Source of the DNA: Bradyrhizobium sp.
GTDB taxonomy: Bacteria; Pseudomonadota; Alphaproteobacteria; Rhizobiales; Xanthobacteraceae
DNA length: 64,000 nt
Direction of reading: 5' to 3'
Assembly (NCBI RefSeq): GCF_027451485.1
Contig: NZ_DAIDJE010000200.1
Location: 1-64,000 of the forward strand
Positions within the stretch are counted from its first letter, which is position 1. Each line of letters begins with the position of its first letter. Position numbers and translations under genes: made by a program. Below are positions 8,492-17,849 of the stretch, in pieces. The notes below the pieces were generated by a model. The model was not told the DNA's origin. It saw nothing but the letters and a program-made list of their open reading frames with translations, and ran no database searches.

Positions 8492-9094
8492 CTACTTCGC
8501 CGGCGCCGGATTGAAATCGACCCTCGGTGCGGTCGAAATCTCTTTCTCGTTGTCGACCGTGAAATTGGCTTTTTCCTTGTAGCCGAACACCATCGCCGTC
8601 AGGTTGTTCGGGAAGGTGCGGATGCCGACGTTATAGTCCTGCACCGCCTTGATGTAGCGGTTTCGTGCCACCGTGATCCGGTTCTCGGTACCCTCGAGTT
8701 GTGCCATCAGGTCGCGAAACAGCGCGTCCGATTTGAGTTGCGGGTAATTCTCGCTGACGGCGACCAGCCGCGACAGTGCGCTGGAGAGTTCGCCTTGCGC
8801 AGCCTGGAATTTCGCGAATGCGCCCGGATCGTTGACGAGTTCCGGCGTCGCCTGAATGGTGCCAACCTTGGCGCGCGCATTGGTGACGCCGAGCAGCACG
8901 TCTTTTTCCTGCTGTGCAAAGCCCTTCACCGAATTGACAAGGTTGGGCACGAGGTCGGCACGGCGCTGATACTGGTTGAGCACCTCCGACCAGGCCGATT
9001 TGACCTGCTCGTCATTGCTCTGAATCGCGTTGTAACCGCAATTGGTGAGGCTCAGCGCCGCCAGCGCTGCGAGCACGGTCAAAAATTTGCGCAT
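8492..9094 (-). CDS. LemA family lipoprotein
   Basis: A 200-residue protein starting MRKFLTVLAALAAL with the lipobox LTNC, so the mature protein begins with a lipidated Cys. Next comes the LemA core: long helices with NQYQRRADLVPNLVNSVKG, NARAKV and the conserved YN-type end FPNNLTAMVFGYKEKANF. The start at 9094 follows GGGGAG; an upstream GTG/ATG candidate at 9124 lacks an SD. It is first in a LemA-TPM-TPM cluster on the minus strand. Confidence 0.9.
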   Translation of the reverse strand: MRKFLTVLAALAALSLTNCGYNAIQSNDEQVKSAWSEVLNQYQRRADLVPNLVNSVKGFAQQEKDVLLGVTNARAKVGTIQATPELVNDPGAFAKFQAAQGELSSALSRLVAVSENYPQLKSDALFRDLMAQLEGTENRITVARNRYIKAVQDYNVGIRTFPNNLTAMVFGYKEKANFTVDNEKEISTAPRVDFNPAPAK

Positions 9095-9171
9095 AAAATT
9101 CTCCCCTGTCGTAAGGCAGGCCAAATTAACAGAATGGTATGACAGAGACCAACGTCATTCCGGGGCGATGC

Positions 9172-9200
9172 CAACGGGTTCGCGCAAGCGCGACCCGTTG
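9172..9200. repeat. GC-rich intergenic hairpin
   Basis: A near-perfect stem of CAACGGGTTCGCGC and GCGCGACCCGTTG with a 2-nt loop and one bulged base. A related sequence (ACGGGTCGCGC...GCGCACCCG) is at about 32550-32574. It lies between the lemA-like gene start and the end of the molybdenum hydroxylase gene. Confidence 0.6.
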
Positions 9201-9287
9201 ACACATCCAAGCACCGTCGCGGTTCGATGGTTTCAGGGCTCGCCCTTTGCGCGCCCCCCAATGGCGATGGACGTTATCGCAGGCAGA

Positions 9288-11618
9288 TCAAGCGACCGCC
9301 CGGGCCCTGGCTTCCCGGATCGCTTCCCAGATCTTCATCGGCGAGATCGGGGTCTGGATCGAGGTGATGCCGAGATCGGCGAGCGCATCCATCACGCCGT
9401 TGGCGATGCAGGGCGGCCCGCCGATCGCGCCGGACTCGCCGCAGCCCTTGGCGCCGAGCGGATTGGTGCGGCAGGGCGCGGAACCATCCAGCGTGACTTC
9501 GATCGGCGGCACGTCGTCGGCGCGCGGGATGCAGTAGTCCTGATAGCTCGCGGTGATCAGCTGACCTTCGTTGCTGTAGCTCACGCCCTCATAGAGCGCC
9601 TGACCGATTCCTTGCGCGACGCCGCCATGTACCTGCCCGGTTACCAGCATCGGGTTGATGGCGACGCCGACGTCGTCCACGGTCGTGTAGCGCACCACTC
9701 GCGTGACACCGGTCTCCGGATCGATCTCGACTTCGCAGATATGCGTCCCGTTCGGCCAGCTAGGACCATCGGTCTGGCCTTCGCTGTTGACGGAGAGCCG
9801 CGCGCCCTGTTCCTTCCTGGCGATGTCGAACAGGCTGACATGCTTGTCGGTGCCGACCACCGTGAGCGTGCCGTCGCGGTATTCGATGTCGTCCACGGAC
9901 GCCTCCAGCATCTGCGAGGCCTTCTCGCGGGCTTTGGCAATCAGATCGGCCGCCGATACCACGGCGGCGGTGCCTCCGACGAACAGGGAGCGCGAGCCGA
10001 CGCTGCCGAAGCCGGTGGCAAGATCGGTGTTGCCCTGAATGACATCGATCTTGTCGATGGAGACGCCGAGCGCGTCTGCAATCATCTGTGAGAACGAGGT
10101 CTGCAAGCCCTGCCCCATCGCCTGCGTGCCGGCGTGGAGTACGATGCGTCCCTCTGCGGTCGCGTGCAGGCTGACGGCTTCATTGTGCACGGTGCCGCCG
10201 GTCCATTCGATATAGCTGGTCAGCCCGCGGCCATAGAGCAGGCCCTTTTTCTTTGCCGCGCGCTTGCGCGCATTGAAGCCGTCCCAGTCGGCGAGCTTGA
10301 CGGCACGATCCAGCATTTGGGCGAAGGCGCCGGAGTCGTACACCTGGCCGACTGCGTTGGTGTAGGGCAGCTGCGACGGCTTGATGTAATTTGCTTTGCG
10401 AATGGCACGCGGGTCCATCTTGAGCTGCCGCGCGGCCGCATCCATCAGCCGTTCGACGACAAAGACCGCCTCGGGACGGCCCGCCCCGCGATAGGCGGCA
10501 ACCGGTGCCGTGTGAGTCAGCACCGCCTTGACGTCGTAATGCACCAGCGGGAGATCATAGACGCCGCTCTGCACGAAGGGGCCCAGGACAAGCGGGATCA
10601 GCGCACCAGGACCCGCAATGTAGGCGCCGGTGCCTCCGATGGAGCGCACGCGAAAGGCTTGCACGCGGCCCTTGGCGTCCAGGGCGAATTCTGCCGTCGA
10701 GGTCAGGTCACGGCCATGCGTACCGCCCAGAAAGTCGTCGGACCGCTCGCCGCGCCAGCGTACCTTCTTGTTGAGCTTGGTCGCGGCATAAGCGACCATG
10801 CCGTCCTCCGGATAGAGATTGGTTTTGTGGCCGAAACCGCCGCCGATATCACCGACCAGCACCTGGACGCTTTCCTTCGGGCGCTTCAGCACCGCCTCGG
10901 CGAGAATGTCGCGCGTCGAGCCCGGCGTCTGCGACTGCACGTGCAGAATGAGCCGCCCTGTTTTCTTGTCGACTTCGGCAATCGTCGAGCGCGGCTCCAT
11001 CGCGCAAGGCACAAGGCGCTGGCTGACGACATCGAGCGACACGACATGCTCGGCCTTGGCGAAGGCCGCTTCGACGGCAGCCGCATCGCCGTAGCTCATG
11101 CGAGCGACGATGTTGTCGGGCACTTCGGACCACACGACCGGCGCGCCCGGCTTGACGGCTGCGAGCGGATCGACCACCGACGGCAATTCCTGATATTCCA
11201 CCACGATCGCTTCTGCGGCGCTTTGCGCAGCAAGGCGGGAGGTTGCAACGACGGCAGCGACCGTTTCGCCGACATAACGCACGAGACCATGGGCGAGCAG
11301 CCGGCGCGGCGGCACCGTCATCGGCGAGCCGTCGGGGCGCGGAAAAATCAAGAGGGTCGGCAGCGTGCCGATATCGTCGGCGACGAGGTCCGCGCCGGTA
11401 TAGATCGCCTCCACGCCCGGCATCGCGCGGGCCGCCTTGGTATCGATCGAGACAATCTTCGCATGGGCATGCGGCGAGCGCAGCACATAAAGCCACAGCG
11501 CGCCTTCCTCCGGATTGTCGTCGATGAACTGGCCCTTGCCGGTCAATAGCCGCTGGTCCTCCAGACGCTTGACCGGTTTGCCCGCGCCGAAACGCATATT
11601 GCCGGGAAGAATGTTCAT
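9288..11618 (-). CDS. Xanthine dehydrogenase/CO dehydrogenase family molybdopterin-binding subunit
   Basis: A 776-residue large subunit of the molybdenum hydroxylase family. It has the N-terminal a/b hammerhead domain (RLEDQRLLTGKGQFIDD), GGGFGHK at 259-265, AYRGAGR at 375-381 and the C-terminal GCGESGAIG with the catalytic Glu at 728. True (form I) CO dehydrogenases carry a Cys in an AYRCSFR loop. The AYRGAGR form here is the CoxL-like form II, whose substrates are mostly unknown. The FAD (CoxM) and 2Fe-2S (CoxS) subunit genes are not adjacent, so partners must be elsewhere. Signal peptides are absent, as expected for this cytosolic family. Confidence 0.88.
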   Translation of the reverse strand: MNILPGNMRFGAGKPVKRLEDQRLLTGKGQFIDDNPEEGALWLYVLRSPHAHAKIVSIDTKAARAMPGVEAIYTGADLVADDIGTLPTLLIFPRPDGSPMTVPPRRLLAHGLVRYVGETVAAVVATSRLAAQSAAEAIVVEYQELPSVVDPLAAVKPGAPVVWSEVPDNIVARMSYGDAAAVEAAFAKAEHVVSLDVVSQRLVPCAMEPRSTIAEVDKKTGRLILHVQSQTPGSTRDILAEAVLKRPKESVQVLVGDIGGGFGHKTNLYPEDGMVAYAATKLNKKVRWRGERSDDFLGGTHGRDLTSTAEFALDAKGRVQAFRVRSIGGTGAYIAGPGALIPLVLGPFVQSGVYDLPLVHYDVKAVLTHTAPVAAYRGAGRPEAVFVVERLMDAAARQLKMDPRAIRKANYIKPSQLPYTNAVGQVYDSGAFAQMLDRAVKLADWDGFNARKRAAKKKGLLYGRGLTSYIEWTGGTVHNEAVSLHATAEGRIVLHAGTQAMGQGLQTSFSQMIADALGVSIDKIDVIQGNTDLATGFGSVGSRSLFVGGTAAVVSAADLIAKAREKASQMLEASVDDIEYRDGTLTVVGTDKHVSLFDIARKEQGARLSVNSEGQTDGPSWPNGTHICEVEIDPETGVTRVVRYTTVDDVGVAINPMLVTGQVHGGVAQGIGQALYEGVSYSNEGQLITASYQDYCIPRADDVPPIEVTLDGSAPCRTNPLGAKGCGESGAIGGPPCIANGVMDALADLGITSIQTPISPMKIWEAIREARARAVA

Positions 11619-11750
11619 CGGACTTTCCTCAAGGATTTTGTCAGGCGCGCAATGTAGCCGACGGACAAGGAACCGGCCAAGCCCCTCGACGGGACTATTC
11701 CGTGCAGCGATGGTCTAAGAGGCCGTCATTCCCAGAAGCAAAGCGACGAG

Positions 11751-11785
11751 GCAATCCAGCCATTTTCAAAACGACGCCGGATTGC
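11751..11785. repeat. GCAATCC-type inverted repeat
   Basis: Arms GCAATCCAGC and GCCGGATTGC around a 15-nt loop, inside a longer stretch beginning CGTCATTCCCAGAAGC. The layout looks like a dispersed intergenic palindrome. It sits between two minus-strand genes. Confidence 0.55.
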
Positions 11786-11815
11786 TCCGCTGACGGCGCA
11801 AGTGGTTGCGGTAAC

Positions 11816-12691
11816 CTATTGGATTTCCCGCAGCACTGCCTCGACTGCCTTGCGCTCCTCTGTCGAAAGCGGCTTCTGGGGTGCAACGGGATCGCCAACG
11901 TCATAGCCCTGGAGGCCCAGGGCGGCCTTGATGCAGGCGGCGAGGTTGTAGCGGGCAAAGGCCTCATTGACCCGCCATAGCTTGCGCTGGAGCGCCAGCG
12001 CCTCGTCCCAGCGTCCGGTCTTGCAGAGATCGTAAAGCGTCACGCTCTGCCGCGGAATGATGCAGGCCGGCCCTGCCATCCAGCCTACACCGCCGATCAG
12101 CATCACCGCGGCGGGGATATGGGCGGAGGCCGAAAAGACCCGGATCGCATCGCCGCAGCGATTCATGATCGACAACAGCCGCCCGGTATTGGTCGAGGCG
12201 TCCTTGATGTAACGGATACGCGGATGGCCTGCGAGCCGCTCGATGCAATCGAGCGAGAGGTCCGAGCGCTGGAACTGCGGATTGGTGTAGATCACGACGG
12301 GGATGTCGACCGCCTCTGCAATCGCGCGGAAATAGGATTCGACCTGCGCATCGGCAAGCGGGAAATACGCCTCCAGAATCGCCAGAATGCCGTCGGCCCC
12401 GCACGTCTGATACGCTTTCGCCTGCGCCACGGCGTCCAGTGTCGAGGCCGAGGCGACGCCGGCCACCACCGGCACGCGGCCGCGGGCCGCTTCGATGGTG
12501 GTCTCGACGATCGCCATCCGCTGCGCGCTGCTCAGATACGCGAACTCGCCGGTCGAGCCGAGCGGCGTCAAGCCGTGCACCCCGGAAACAATGAGATCCT
12601 CGCACAGCCGCGCCAGCACGTCGCGGCGGACGGTGCCGTCGGGGTCGATCGGCGAAACGAGATAGGGGAAGACGCCATGGAAATCCGACAT
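11816..12691 (-). CDS. Dihydrodipicolinate synthase (DapA) family aldolase/lyase
   Basis: A 291-residue TIM-barrel class I aldolase. It has the pyruvate-binding loop GSTGEF at 45-50, the catalytic Tyr in VIYTNP (Y135) and the Schiff-base Lys in RYIKDAS (K163). It probably condenses or cleaves a pyruvate-derived substrate. True DapA cannot be assumed, since many catabolic paralogues (NanA, KDG aldolase, HpaI-like) share these motifs. The start at 12691 gives the usual [15 protein letters not shown]-terminus, though its SD is weak. It lies downstream of no obvious operon partner. Confidence 0.8.
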   Translation of the reverse strand: MSDFHGVFPYLVSPIDPDGTVRRDVLARLCEDLIVSGVHGLTPLGSTGEFAYLSSAQRMAIVETTIEAARGRVPVVAGVASASTLDAVAQAKAYQTCGADGILAILEAYFPLADAQVESYFRAIAEAVDIPVVIYTNPQFQRSDLSLDCIERLAGHPRIRYIKDASTNTGRLLSIMNRCGDAIRVFSASAHIPAAVMLIGGVGWMAGPACIIPRQSVTLYDLCKTGRWDEALALQRKLWRVNEAFARYNLAACIKAALGLQGYDVGDPVAPQKPLSTEERKAVEAVLREIQ

Positions 12692-12873
12692 GGCGTCATG
12701 TTGCAAAAATCGCAGCTCCGGTAAAGGTGCGCGAGCCCGCTGACCGGCCGCTCGGCGCAAGGATCAATTGCGGTGATCGCGTTGCCGGGTGCGGAGGCAT
12801 CGTGTCCCCCCGCGCTAACGACTAAAGAGTTCTTAACTGGCGAATTGCTGTCTGACTGCCTCGAAGAGCCGCG

Positions 12874-13113
12874 TTACGCCGCGTTAAGCATCGGCCGGCC
12901 GGCTGTCGGGACCATCCAGGCCGGCAAGGAGTTCGCCTTGGATTCGCTCGCCCCGAAATGGGCTTCGAGTTCGGCCAGCGCGCGCTCTTCCCAGTCACGG
13001 GCCTGTTCCAGGAGAGACATCCGCTGATGCGGGCGAAACGCGGCCGTTTGGCGATATAGCGATGCAATTGCGCGATAGCGGCGGACGTTTTCCAGAATTG
13101 CTTTGCCGTTCAT
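12874..13113 (-). CDS. Small hypothetical protein, helical
   Basis: A 79-residue protein starting MNGKAILENVRRYRAIASLY. It is amphipathic and rich in Arg, Ala and Glu, consistent with two or three helices (RMSLLEQARDWEERALAELEAHF). The start at 13113 follows GGGAGAGGGG. No function is recognised. Similar short helical proteins are common in rhizobial genomes. Confidence 0.65.
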   Translation of the reverse strand: MNGKAILENVRRYRAIASLYRQTAAFRPHQRMSLLEQARDWEERALAELEAHFGASESKANSLPAWMVPTAGRPMLNAA

Positions 13114-13413
13114 GGCCCCTCTCCCGTTCGGACTGATCGGGAGCGACTTTGGACGAGCGCGGGTTTTCAATTGCTTATCGGCTTAAGTAAACGAGATGCA
13201 TGGTTTTTGAAATATTGATGGGCCGACAAGCGGACGGGTGCGCCGTGTCAGCTCGATCCACTCGTCCGAGCCGGCAAATCGCGAGCGACTTGTTTAGCCT
13301 CGCCCACGCAAAATCTGCACAACTCCCGCATGCGCGGCCGCCTCTTTTCGGCAAGCGTAGGAGCGGCTAGTGTCCGCTCAACAAAGCGTCAAGCTTTTCA
13401 CGGGAGGAAAATC
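13114..13413. other. Intergenic region between divergent genes
   Basis: About 300 bp that should contain the promoters of the small hypothetical and the cupin gene. The only structure I see is a stem of CGGACGGGTG and CACTCGTCCG (13231-13268, 18-nt loop, one mismatch). No gene is visible. Confidence 0.4.
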
Positions 13414-13878
13414 ATGAAAATCGCGTTCTGGCTCACGTTGCTGATGCCGCTGGCGTTCACCGGCACGTCGAGCGTGAGTTCGGCCGCCGAGCCCAATCCC
13501 GCCGCGCTGATTTACAAATTGCCCGACCAGATTCCGTGGAGCAAGGTCGATGCGCGCGGCGGGCAACAGGCCGTCGTCGTCGGCGATCCCTCCAAGCCGG
13601 GCTTCTACATGGTCTACACCAAATGGACCAAGGGCAACCATTTCAGCCACCCGCACTTTCATCCGAACGACCGTTACATCGTCGTGCTGCAAGGCACCTG
13701 GTGGGTCGGGACAGGCGCGAAGTTCGATCCCGCCAACGCGAAGCCTCTGCCCGCCGGCAGCTTCGTCACCCATTTCGGCAAACAAGTCCATTGGGACGGC
13801 GCCAAGGACGAAGACGCCGTTCTCCTGATCATGGGCGAAGGCCCGGCGACCTCGACGCTGGTGAAGGAAGAAGACTGA
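13414..13878 (+). CDS. Periplasmic cupin-domain protein
   Basis: A 154-residue protein with a signal peptide (MKIAFWLTLLMPLAFTG...VSSAA, about 1-26) and one cupin barrel. The metal motif region reads HFSHPHFHPNDRYIVVLQG, so the HxH pair is present, but the usual acidic residue of cupin motif 1 is replaced around PNDR. A further His lies in FGKQVHWDGAK. GGGAGGA precedes the ATG. It is 21 nt upstream of a fumarylacetoacetase-family gene and probably forms an operon with it. The substrate is unknown. Confidence 0.8.
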   Translation: MKIAFWLTLLMPLAFTGTSSVSSAAEPNPAALIYKLPDQIPWSKVDARGGQQAVVVGDPSKPGFYMVYTKWTKGNHFSHPHFHPNDRYIVVLQGTWWVGTGAKFDPANAKPLPAGSFVTHFGKQVHWDGAKDEDAVLLIMGEGPATSTLVKEED

Positions 13879-13899
13879 AAACTCCGGATCGGCACAACC

Positions 13900-14703
13900 A
13901 TGCGCTGGCTTCAATTCACCGCAGACAAGACGTCATCCTGGGGAATCGTCGAAGGCGACCGCGTGATCGCAATCGAGGGCGATCCCTTCGGGCAATGGCG
14001 GCGCACGACGCGAAGCCACGCGCTCTCCGACGTCAAGGTCGAGCTGCCGGTGATGCCACGTACCTTCTATTGCGTGGGGCTGAACTATCTCAAGCATCTC
14101 AAGGAAGCCGCCAACAAGCGCGGCGAAGTGCCGAACGTGCCCGACCGGCCCGAGGTGGGCTATCGCGCCCAGAACGCGCTGATCGCGCATGACGAGAACG
14201 TCGTCATTCCGGCCAATGCCACCGAGCAGATTCACTACGAGGGCGAACTCGTCATCGTAATCGGCAAGAAGGCCAGGCACCTGAGCGAAAACGACGCGAT
14301 GGACTGCGTGTTCGGCTATACGATCGGAAACGACGTCAGCGAACGAAGCTGGCAGAAAGCCGATCGCGGCCTGTGGCGCTCCAAGAACGCCGACACCTTC
14401 AAGCCGATGGGACCATGGATCGAAACATCAGCCGATCTCGACAAGATGGAAACCATCGTGCGCGTGAACGGCAAGGAGACCAACCGCTTCCGTACCAACG
14501 ACATGATTTTCGGCGTCAAGGACTTCATCGTCGAGATGACGAAATACTTCACGCTGTGGCCCGGCGACGTGATCTGGATGGGCACCGACGGCGCCTCGCC
14601 GAACATCAGGGCCGGTGACGTGGTGGAGATCGAGATCACCGGCATCGGCACGCTGCGCAACATGTTCGTTGCCGAGACACCACCGGAAGCCACGGTGACG
14701 TGA
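13900..14703 (+). CDS. Fumarylacetoacetate hydrolase family protein
   Basis: A 267-residue FAH-family enzyme. The metal-binding acidic residues are seen in HYEGELVIVIGKKA (E114, E116) and GNDVSERSWQ (D145). The C-terminal TWPGD-equivalent is LWPGDVIWMGTDG. The family hydrolyses or decarboxylates beta-keto-acid products of aromatic or sugar-acid catabolism in the cytosol, using Mg2+ or Mn2+. Its partner is the secreted cupin protein upstream. The exact reaction is not predictable. Confidence 0.87.
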   Translation: MRWLQFTADKTSSWGIVEGDRVIAIEGDPFGQWRRTTRSHALSDVKVELPVMPRTFYCVGLNYLKHLKEAANKRGEVPNVPDRPEVGYRAQNALIAHDENVVIPANATEQIHYEGELVIVIGKKARHLSENDAMDCVFGYTIGNDVSERSWQKADRGLWRSKNADTFKPMGPWIETSADLDKMETIVRVNGKETNRFRTNDMIFGVKDFIVEMTKYFTLWPGDVIWMGTDGASPNIRAGDVVEIEITGIGTLRNMFVAETPPEATVT

Positions 14704-14704
14704 A

Positions 14705-14728
14705 CCGGCGCTTGCCATGAAGCGCCGG
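14705..14728. terminator. Hairpin between convergent genes
   Basis: A perfect 9-bp stem CCGGCGCTT/AAGCGCCGG with a 6-nt loop, between the TGA of the FAH gene and the stop of the convergent symporter gene. No U-tract follows, so a role in 3' end protection or weak bidirectional termination is inferred. Confidence 0.6.
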
Positions 14729-14733
14729 CGATA

Positions 14734-16224
14734 TCAGGATCGCGCAGCCATTCTCCGCGGCGAAACCAGGCCGGCGAGAATGGTGCCGATGGAGGCAACG
14801 ATCGTATTGAGGATCAGCGCGCCGAGGCCGACGTAAAATACGTATTTCGCGCCACCGATATCGAGCGTCGCCAACGGTTTCAGGCCGTTGTTCGCGGCCG
14901 TCCACGTTCCCCATACAATGCCCGCGGCCCAGCCGAGAAGCAGCCCTTCGGCGCGGAACCAGCGCGTAAACAATCCGAACACCAGTGCCGGGAACGTCTG
15001 CAGGATCCACAAGCCGCCGAGCAACTGCAGGTCGAGCGCATATTGCGTCGGCAGGAAGATCGTAAAGGCCAGCGCGCCCACCTTGACGAGAAGCGAAACG
15101 ATCTTGGCGACCGAGGCCTCGCCGGCCGGGCTGATGGTCGGATGAATGTAGGACTTCCAGACATTCCGGGTAAACAGGTTGGCCGCGCCGATGCTCATCA
15201 CCGCCGCCGGCACCAGCGCGCCGATCGCGATCGCGGCAAACGCAAAGCCGGAGAACCAGGACGGGAACAGCACCTTGAACAGCATCGGCACGACATCGTT
15301 GGGCGATGACACCTTGATGTGAGCGGCATACGCCATGTAGCCGAGCAGAGCAATCAACCCGAGCAGCAGCGTATAGGCCGGCAGCAGGATGGCGTTCTTG
15401 CGGATCGTGTCGGCGGATTTCGACGCGAAAACACCGGTCAAGGTGTGCGGATACATGAACGCGGCGAGCGCCGATCCCAGTGCCAGCGTGGCATAGGCCA
15501 GCATCTGCGACGATTTCAGCGTGAGACCTGTCGCGCCGCCCTTGACTGCAAAGGCATCATTGGCGGCAGTAAAGACGGTGGCGTAGCCGCCGAGCTTGTG
15601 CGGCACCACGACGACCGCGACCAGCACCACGATATAGATCATGATGTCCTTGACAAAAGCGATCAGGGCTGGCGCGCGCAGGCCGGAGTTATAGGTGTAA
15701 AGTGCGAGAATGACGAAAGCGATGACGATCGGCACTTCGCCGCTGAGACCGATCGCCTTGATCACCACGCCCATGCCGATCAATTGCAGCGCGATGTAAG
15801 GCATGGTCGCCACCATGCCGGTGATCGCCACCGCAAGCTCCAGACCTCGGGACTCGTAGGTGTCGTGGACGACGTCGGCTGCGGTAACATGCCCTTGGGC
15901 ATGCGCGACCTTCCAGAGCAGCGGCATCACCGCGAATACGAAGGGATAGACGATGATCGTATAAGGCAGCGCAAAGAAGCCATAGGCACCCACGGCATAG
16001 ACCAGCGCCGGCACCGCGATCACGGTATAGGCGGTGTAGAAATCGCCGCCGACCAGGAACCAGGTGATCCAGGTACCGAACTGGCGTCCACCGAGTCCCC
16101 ATTCGTCGAGATGCGCGTTCACCGGGCCCGATTTCCAGCGCGCGGCGAAGAACCCCATCACCGTAACCAGAGCAAAGAAGAAAACGAAAACGACGAGTGC
16201 GGTCCAGTCGATCTCTGCGGACAT
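14734..16224 (-). CDS. Sodium:solute symporter family permease (MctP-like)
   Basis: A 496-residue inner-membrane protein with about 13 hydrophobic helices. It has the SSS-family start (FFAARWKSGPVNAHLDEWGLGGRQFGTWITWFLVGGDFYTAYT) and the conserved core GFAFAAIAIGALVPAAVMSIGAANLFTRN. The directly upstream DUF3311 gene is the usual partner of this subgroup, which includes the rhizobial monocarboxylate permease MctP. Transport of a short organic acid with Na+ or H+ is likely; the substrate is inferred only. Confidence 0.87.
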   Translation of the reverse strand: MSAEIDWTALVVFVFFFALVTVMGFFAARWKSGPVNAHLDEWGLGGRQFGTWITWFLVGGDFYTAYTVIAVPALVYAVGAYGFFALPYTIIVYPFVFAVMPLLWKVAHAQGHVTAADVVHDTYESRGLELAVAITGMVATMPYIALQLIGMGVVIKAIGLSGEVPIVIAFVILALYTYNSGLRAPALIAFVKDIMIYIVVLVAVVVVPHKLGGYATVFTAANDAFAVKGGATGLTLKSSQMLAYATLALGSALAAFMYPHTLTGVFASKSADTIRKNAILLPAYTLLLGLIALLGYMAYAAHIKVSSPNDVVPMLFKVLFPSWFSGFAFAAIAIGALVPAAVMSIGAANLFTRNVWKSYIHPTISPAGEASVAKIVSLLVKVGALAFTIFLPTQYALDLQLLGGLWILQTFPALVFGLFTRWFRAEGLLLGWAAGIVWGTWTAANNGLKPLATLDIGGAKYVFYVGLGALILNTIVASIGTILAGLVSPRRMAARS

Positions 16225-16256
16225 GAGAAGCCTTACCTAGGAAGCAGGGCGATATT

Positions 16257-16439
16257 TCACGGCGTTTCGTCGGGTCTGCGCGAGCGGTACACGAGCCATA
16301 TCAGAATCGAGCAGATCGGCACCCAGGCAAACTGGTACCAATAGAAAAACGGAAAGCCGAACAGCTCCGGCACCTCGAAATTATAGAACGGCACCCACAA
16401 CAGGCCGACAAACGGCACCAATAAAAGCAGCCGCATCAT
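16257..16439 (-). CDS. DUF3311 small membrane protein, symporter partner
   Basis: A 60-residue protein with two hydrophobic helices (LLLLVPFVGLLWVPFYNF and FPFFYWYQFAWVPICSILIWLVY) and a basic C-terminus (RSRRPDETP), matching the DUF3311 pattern. AGGAGA lies 4-7 nt before tandem ATG codons at 16439/16436. It ends 32 nt before the symporter start, consistent with an operon. It is probably an accessory subunit. Confidence 0.85.
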   Translation of the reverse strand: MMRLLLLVPFVGLLWVPFYNFEVPELFGFPFFYWYQFAWVPICSILIWLVYRSRRPDETP

Positions 16440-16557
16440 GGGTCTCCTGATTTGAGCAGCGGCGTCACGCCTGCCGATTCGGCCGCTATCTAACGAACGC
16501 CCGTCACCCCGTCCAGCAATTTGCTTTGCCGCACTGCGAATTCGGATGAAGCATGCC

Positions 16558-16601
16558 AAAAATGCAGCGACGCCGCGGAGGTTTGCCACCCCGCGGCGTC
16601 G
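16558..16601 (-). terminator. Rho-independent terminator of the GlcG/HbpS-like gene
   Basis: Perfect 11-bp stem CGACGCCGCGG/CCGCGGCGTCG with a 12-nt loop. On the minus strand it is followed a few bases later by a run of five U. It is 44 nt beyond the end of the 16646-17173 gene. Confidence 0.75.
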
Positions 16602-16645
16602 AAGATGCATTCAAGCAGGCAGCGCCAGGACAGGCGCCGAAATAA

Positions 16646-17173
16646 TCACTTCACCAGATCGGCGCCGGCCTTGCAGGTGGCGGCGTCCTGATCGCCGGTT
16701 CCGCCGCTACAGCCGATCGCACCGATCAGCTTGCCGCCTTCGACCAGCGGGAATCCACCGGGGCTGGCGATCAGAGTCGGGTCGAGGCTCGTGACGTAAT
16801 GGTGGCCCGTCTCCATTGCGTTGTAGAACAGGCGGGTTTCGCGACGGAAGCGCGCGGCGGTGCGGGCCTTACCGATCGAGATCGCGCCGGAGGCGATCTG
16901 CGCGCCTTCCATCCGCTCGAACAGCACCGGCTCGCCATTGGTATCGACGACGGCGATGTTCATCTTCCAATTGTGCTTCTTGGCTTCGGCCTCCGCCGCT
17001 GCCAACAGTTGCTTGGCGTGATCGAGTCCGATCGACGTGCCATAGGGAATATCGAACGGTATCTTATCGGGTGTACCGCCCGCCGGTGGGGTCGCCGGGG
17101 ATTGCGCCAGCGCCGGCGAAGAGATCGCCGCAGCGGCGCACGCCACCAACACCAATGAAGTCATCGAACGCAT
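16646..17173 (-). CDS. Secreted heme-binding/GlcG-HbpS family protein
   Basis: A 175-residue protein with a signal peptide (about 1-23, cleavage after ALA-Q) and a GlcG/HbpS domain: LDHAKQLLAAAEAEAKKHNWKMNIAVVDTNGEPVLFERMEGA, SIGKARTA and the Gly-rich end GGKLIGAIGCSGGTGDQDAATCKAG. HbpS-type members bind heme or sense redox in the periplasm, but many have no known ligand. It is monocistronic, with its own terminator. Confidence 0.85.
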   Translation of the reverse strand: MRSMTSLVLVACAAAAISSPALAQSPATPPAGGTPDKIPFDIPYGTSIGLDHAKQLLAAAEAEAKKHNWKMNIAVVDTNGEPVLFERMEGAQIASGAISIGKARTAARFRRETRLFYNAMETGHHYVTSLDPTLIASPGGFPLVEGGKLIGAIGCSGGTGDQDAATCKAGADLVK

Positions 17174-17234
17174 GTCATTCTCCCTGTTATAGTTGGCCGC
17201 TTGGTTGGTTCTTGGTCGTCTTGCGGACGCAGCT

Positions 17235-17849
17235 TCACATCGGCGGCGTCAATCCATCCTTGCCATAGGTCACGCGCGGCGTCGTCCAGATTCCGTCGGC
17301 TCCCTTCTTTGCCGCGCCGACGAAGATCTTGATGCCCGGCTTGAGATCGGCCTTGTTGCCGATCACATAGGTAACGACCTGGGTCTCCGGCGTCACCACG
17401 ATCTTCTTCTCGCCGTCCTTGTATTTCACCGTCAGCACCGGTCCATCGACGCCGGCTACAGTCTGCTCGACATTGGCGTTGGTCATCTTGGTGTTGGGCT
17501 TGAGGTCCCAGTCGTAATGTCCCTCACCGGTCCCGCGCATCGATTCCGGGAAGATATGGACCTCGATCGCCTTCTGGCTGCCGTCGGGCTGGGTCACGCC
17601 GGTTGCGCCGACGAACTGGCCTGGCTTGATGTCGGCCATGGTCGATTTCACGATCGCCACGTAGAGTTGGGGATCGACGACGGTGAGCTTGACCTCGGCG
17701 CCGTCGCGATTTTTCACAATGTAAAACTGGCCGTCGACGCTCTCGATCGTGCCGCGGATGCGCAGCTTTTCCTGCGCAGATGCCGGCAATGCGAAGCAGG
17801 TCATGACAAACATCGCAGCCGCGAGCGTGCGCTGGAGCGTACGGGACAT
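17235..17849 (-). CDS. Periplasmic protein of unknown function (DUF5666-like)
   Basis: A 204-residue protein with a signal peptide (MSRTLQRTLAAAMFVMTCFALPASAQ). Beta-rich sequence follows in which an OB-like strand pattern appears twice: KLRIRGTIESVDGQFYIVKNRDGAEVKLTV, then QTVAGVDGPVLTVKYKDGEKKIVVT. This resembles DUF5666-type repeats. GGAGGATCCC precedes the ATG at 17849. It is 61 nt downstream of no gene and is probably a single-gene unit. No function is known. Confidence 0.7.
   Translation of the reverse strand: MSRTLQRTLAAAMFVMTCFALPASAQEKLRIRGTIESVDGQFYIVKNRDGAEVKLTVVDPQLYVAIVKSTMADIKPGQFVGATGVTQPDGSQKAIEVHIFPESMRGTGEGHYDWDLKPNTKMTNANVEQTVAGVDGPVLTVKYKDGEKKIVVTPETQVVTYVIGNKADLKPGIKIFVGAAKKGADGIWTTPRVTYGKDGLTPPM

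Noticed and set aside
10134..11549. 471-codon open frame on the plus strand
   Set aside because: It is antisense to the molybdenum hydroxylase gene, has Arg/His-rich composition, and all family motifs are on the other strand. It is a GC-driven shadow frame.
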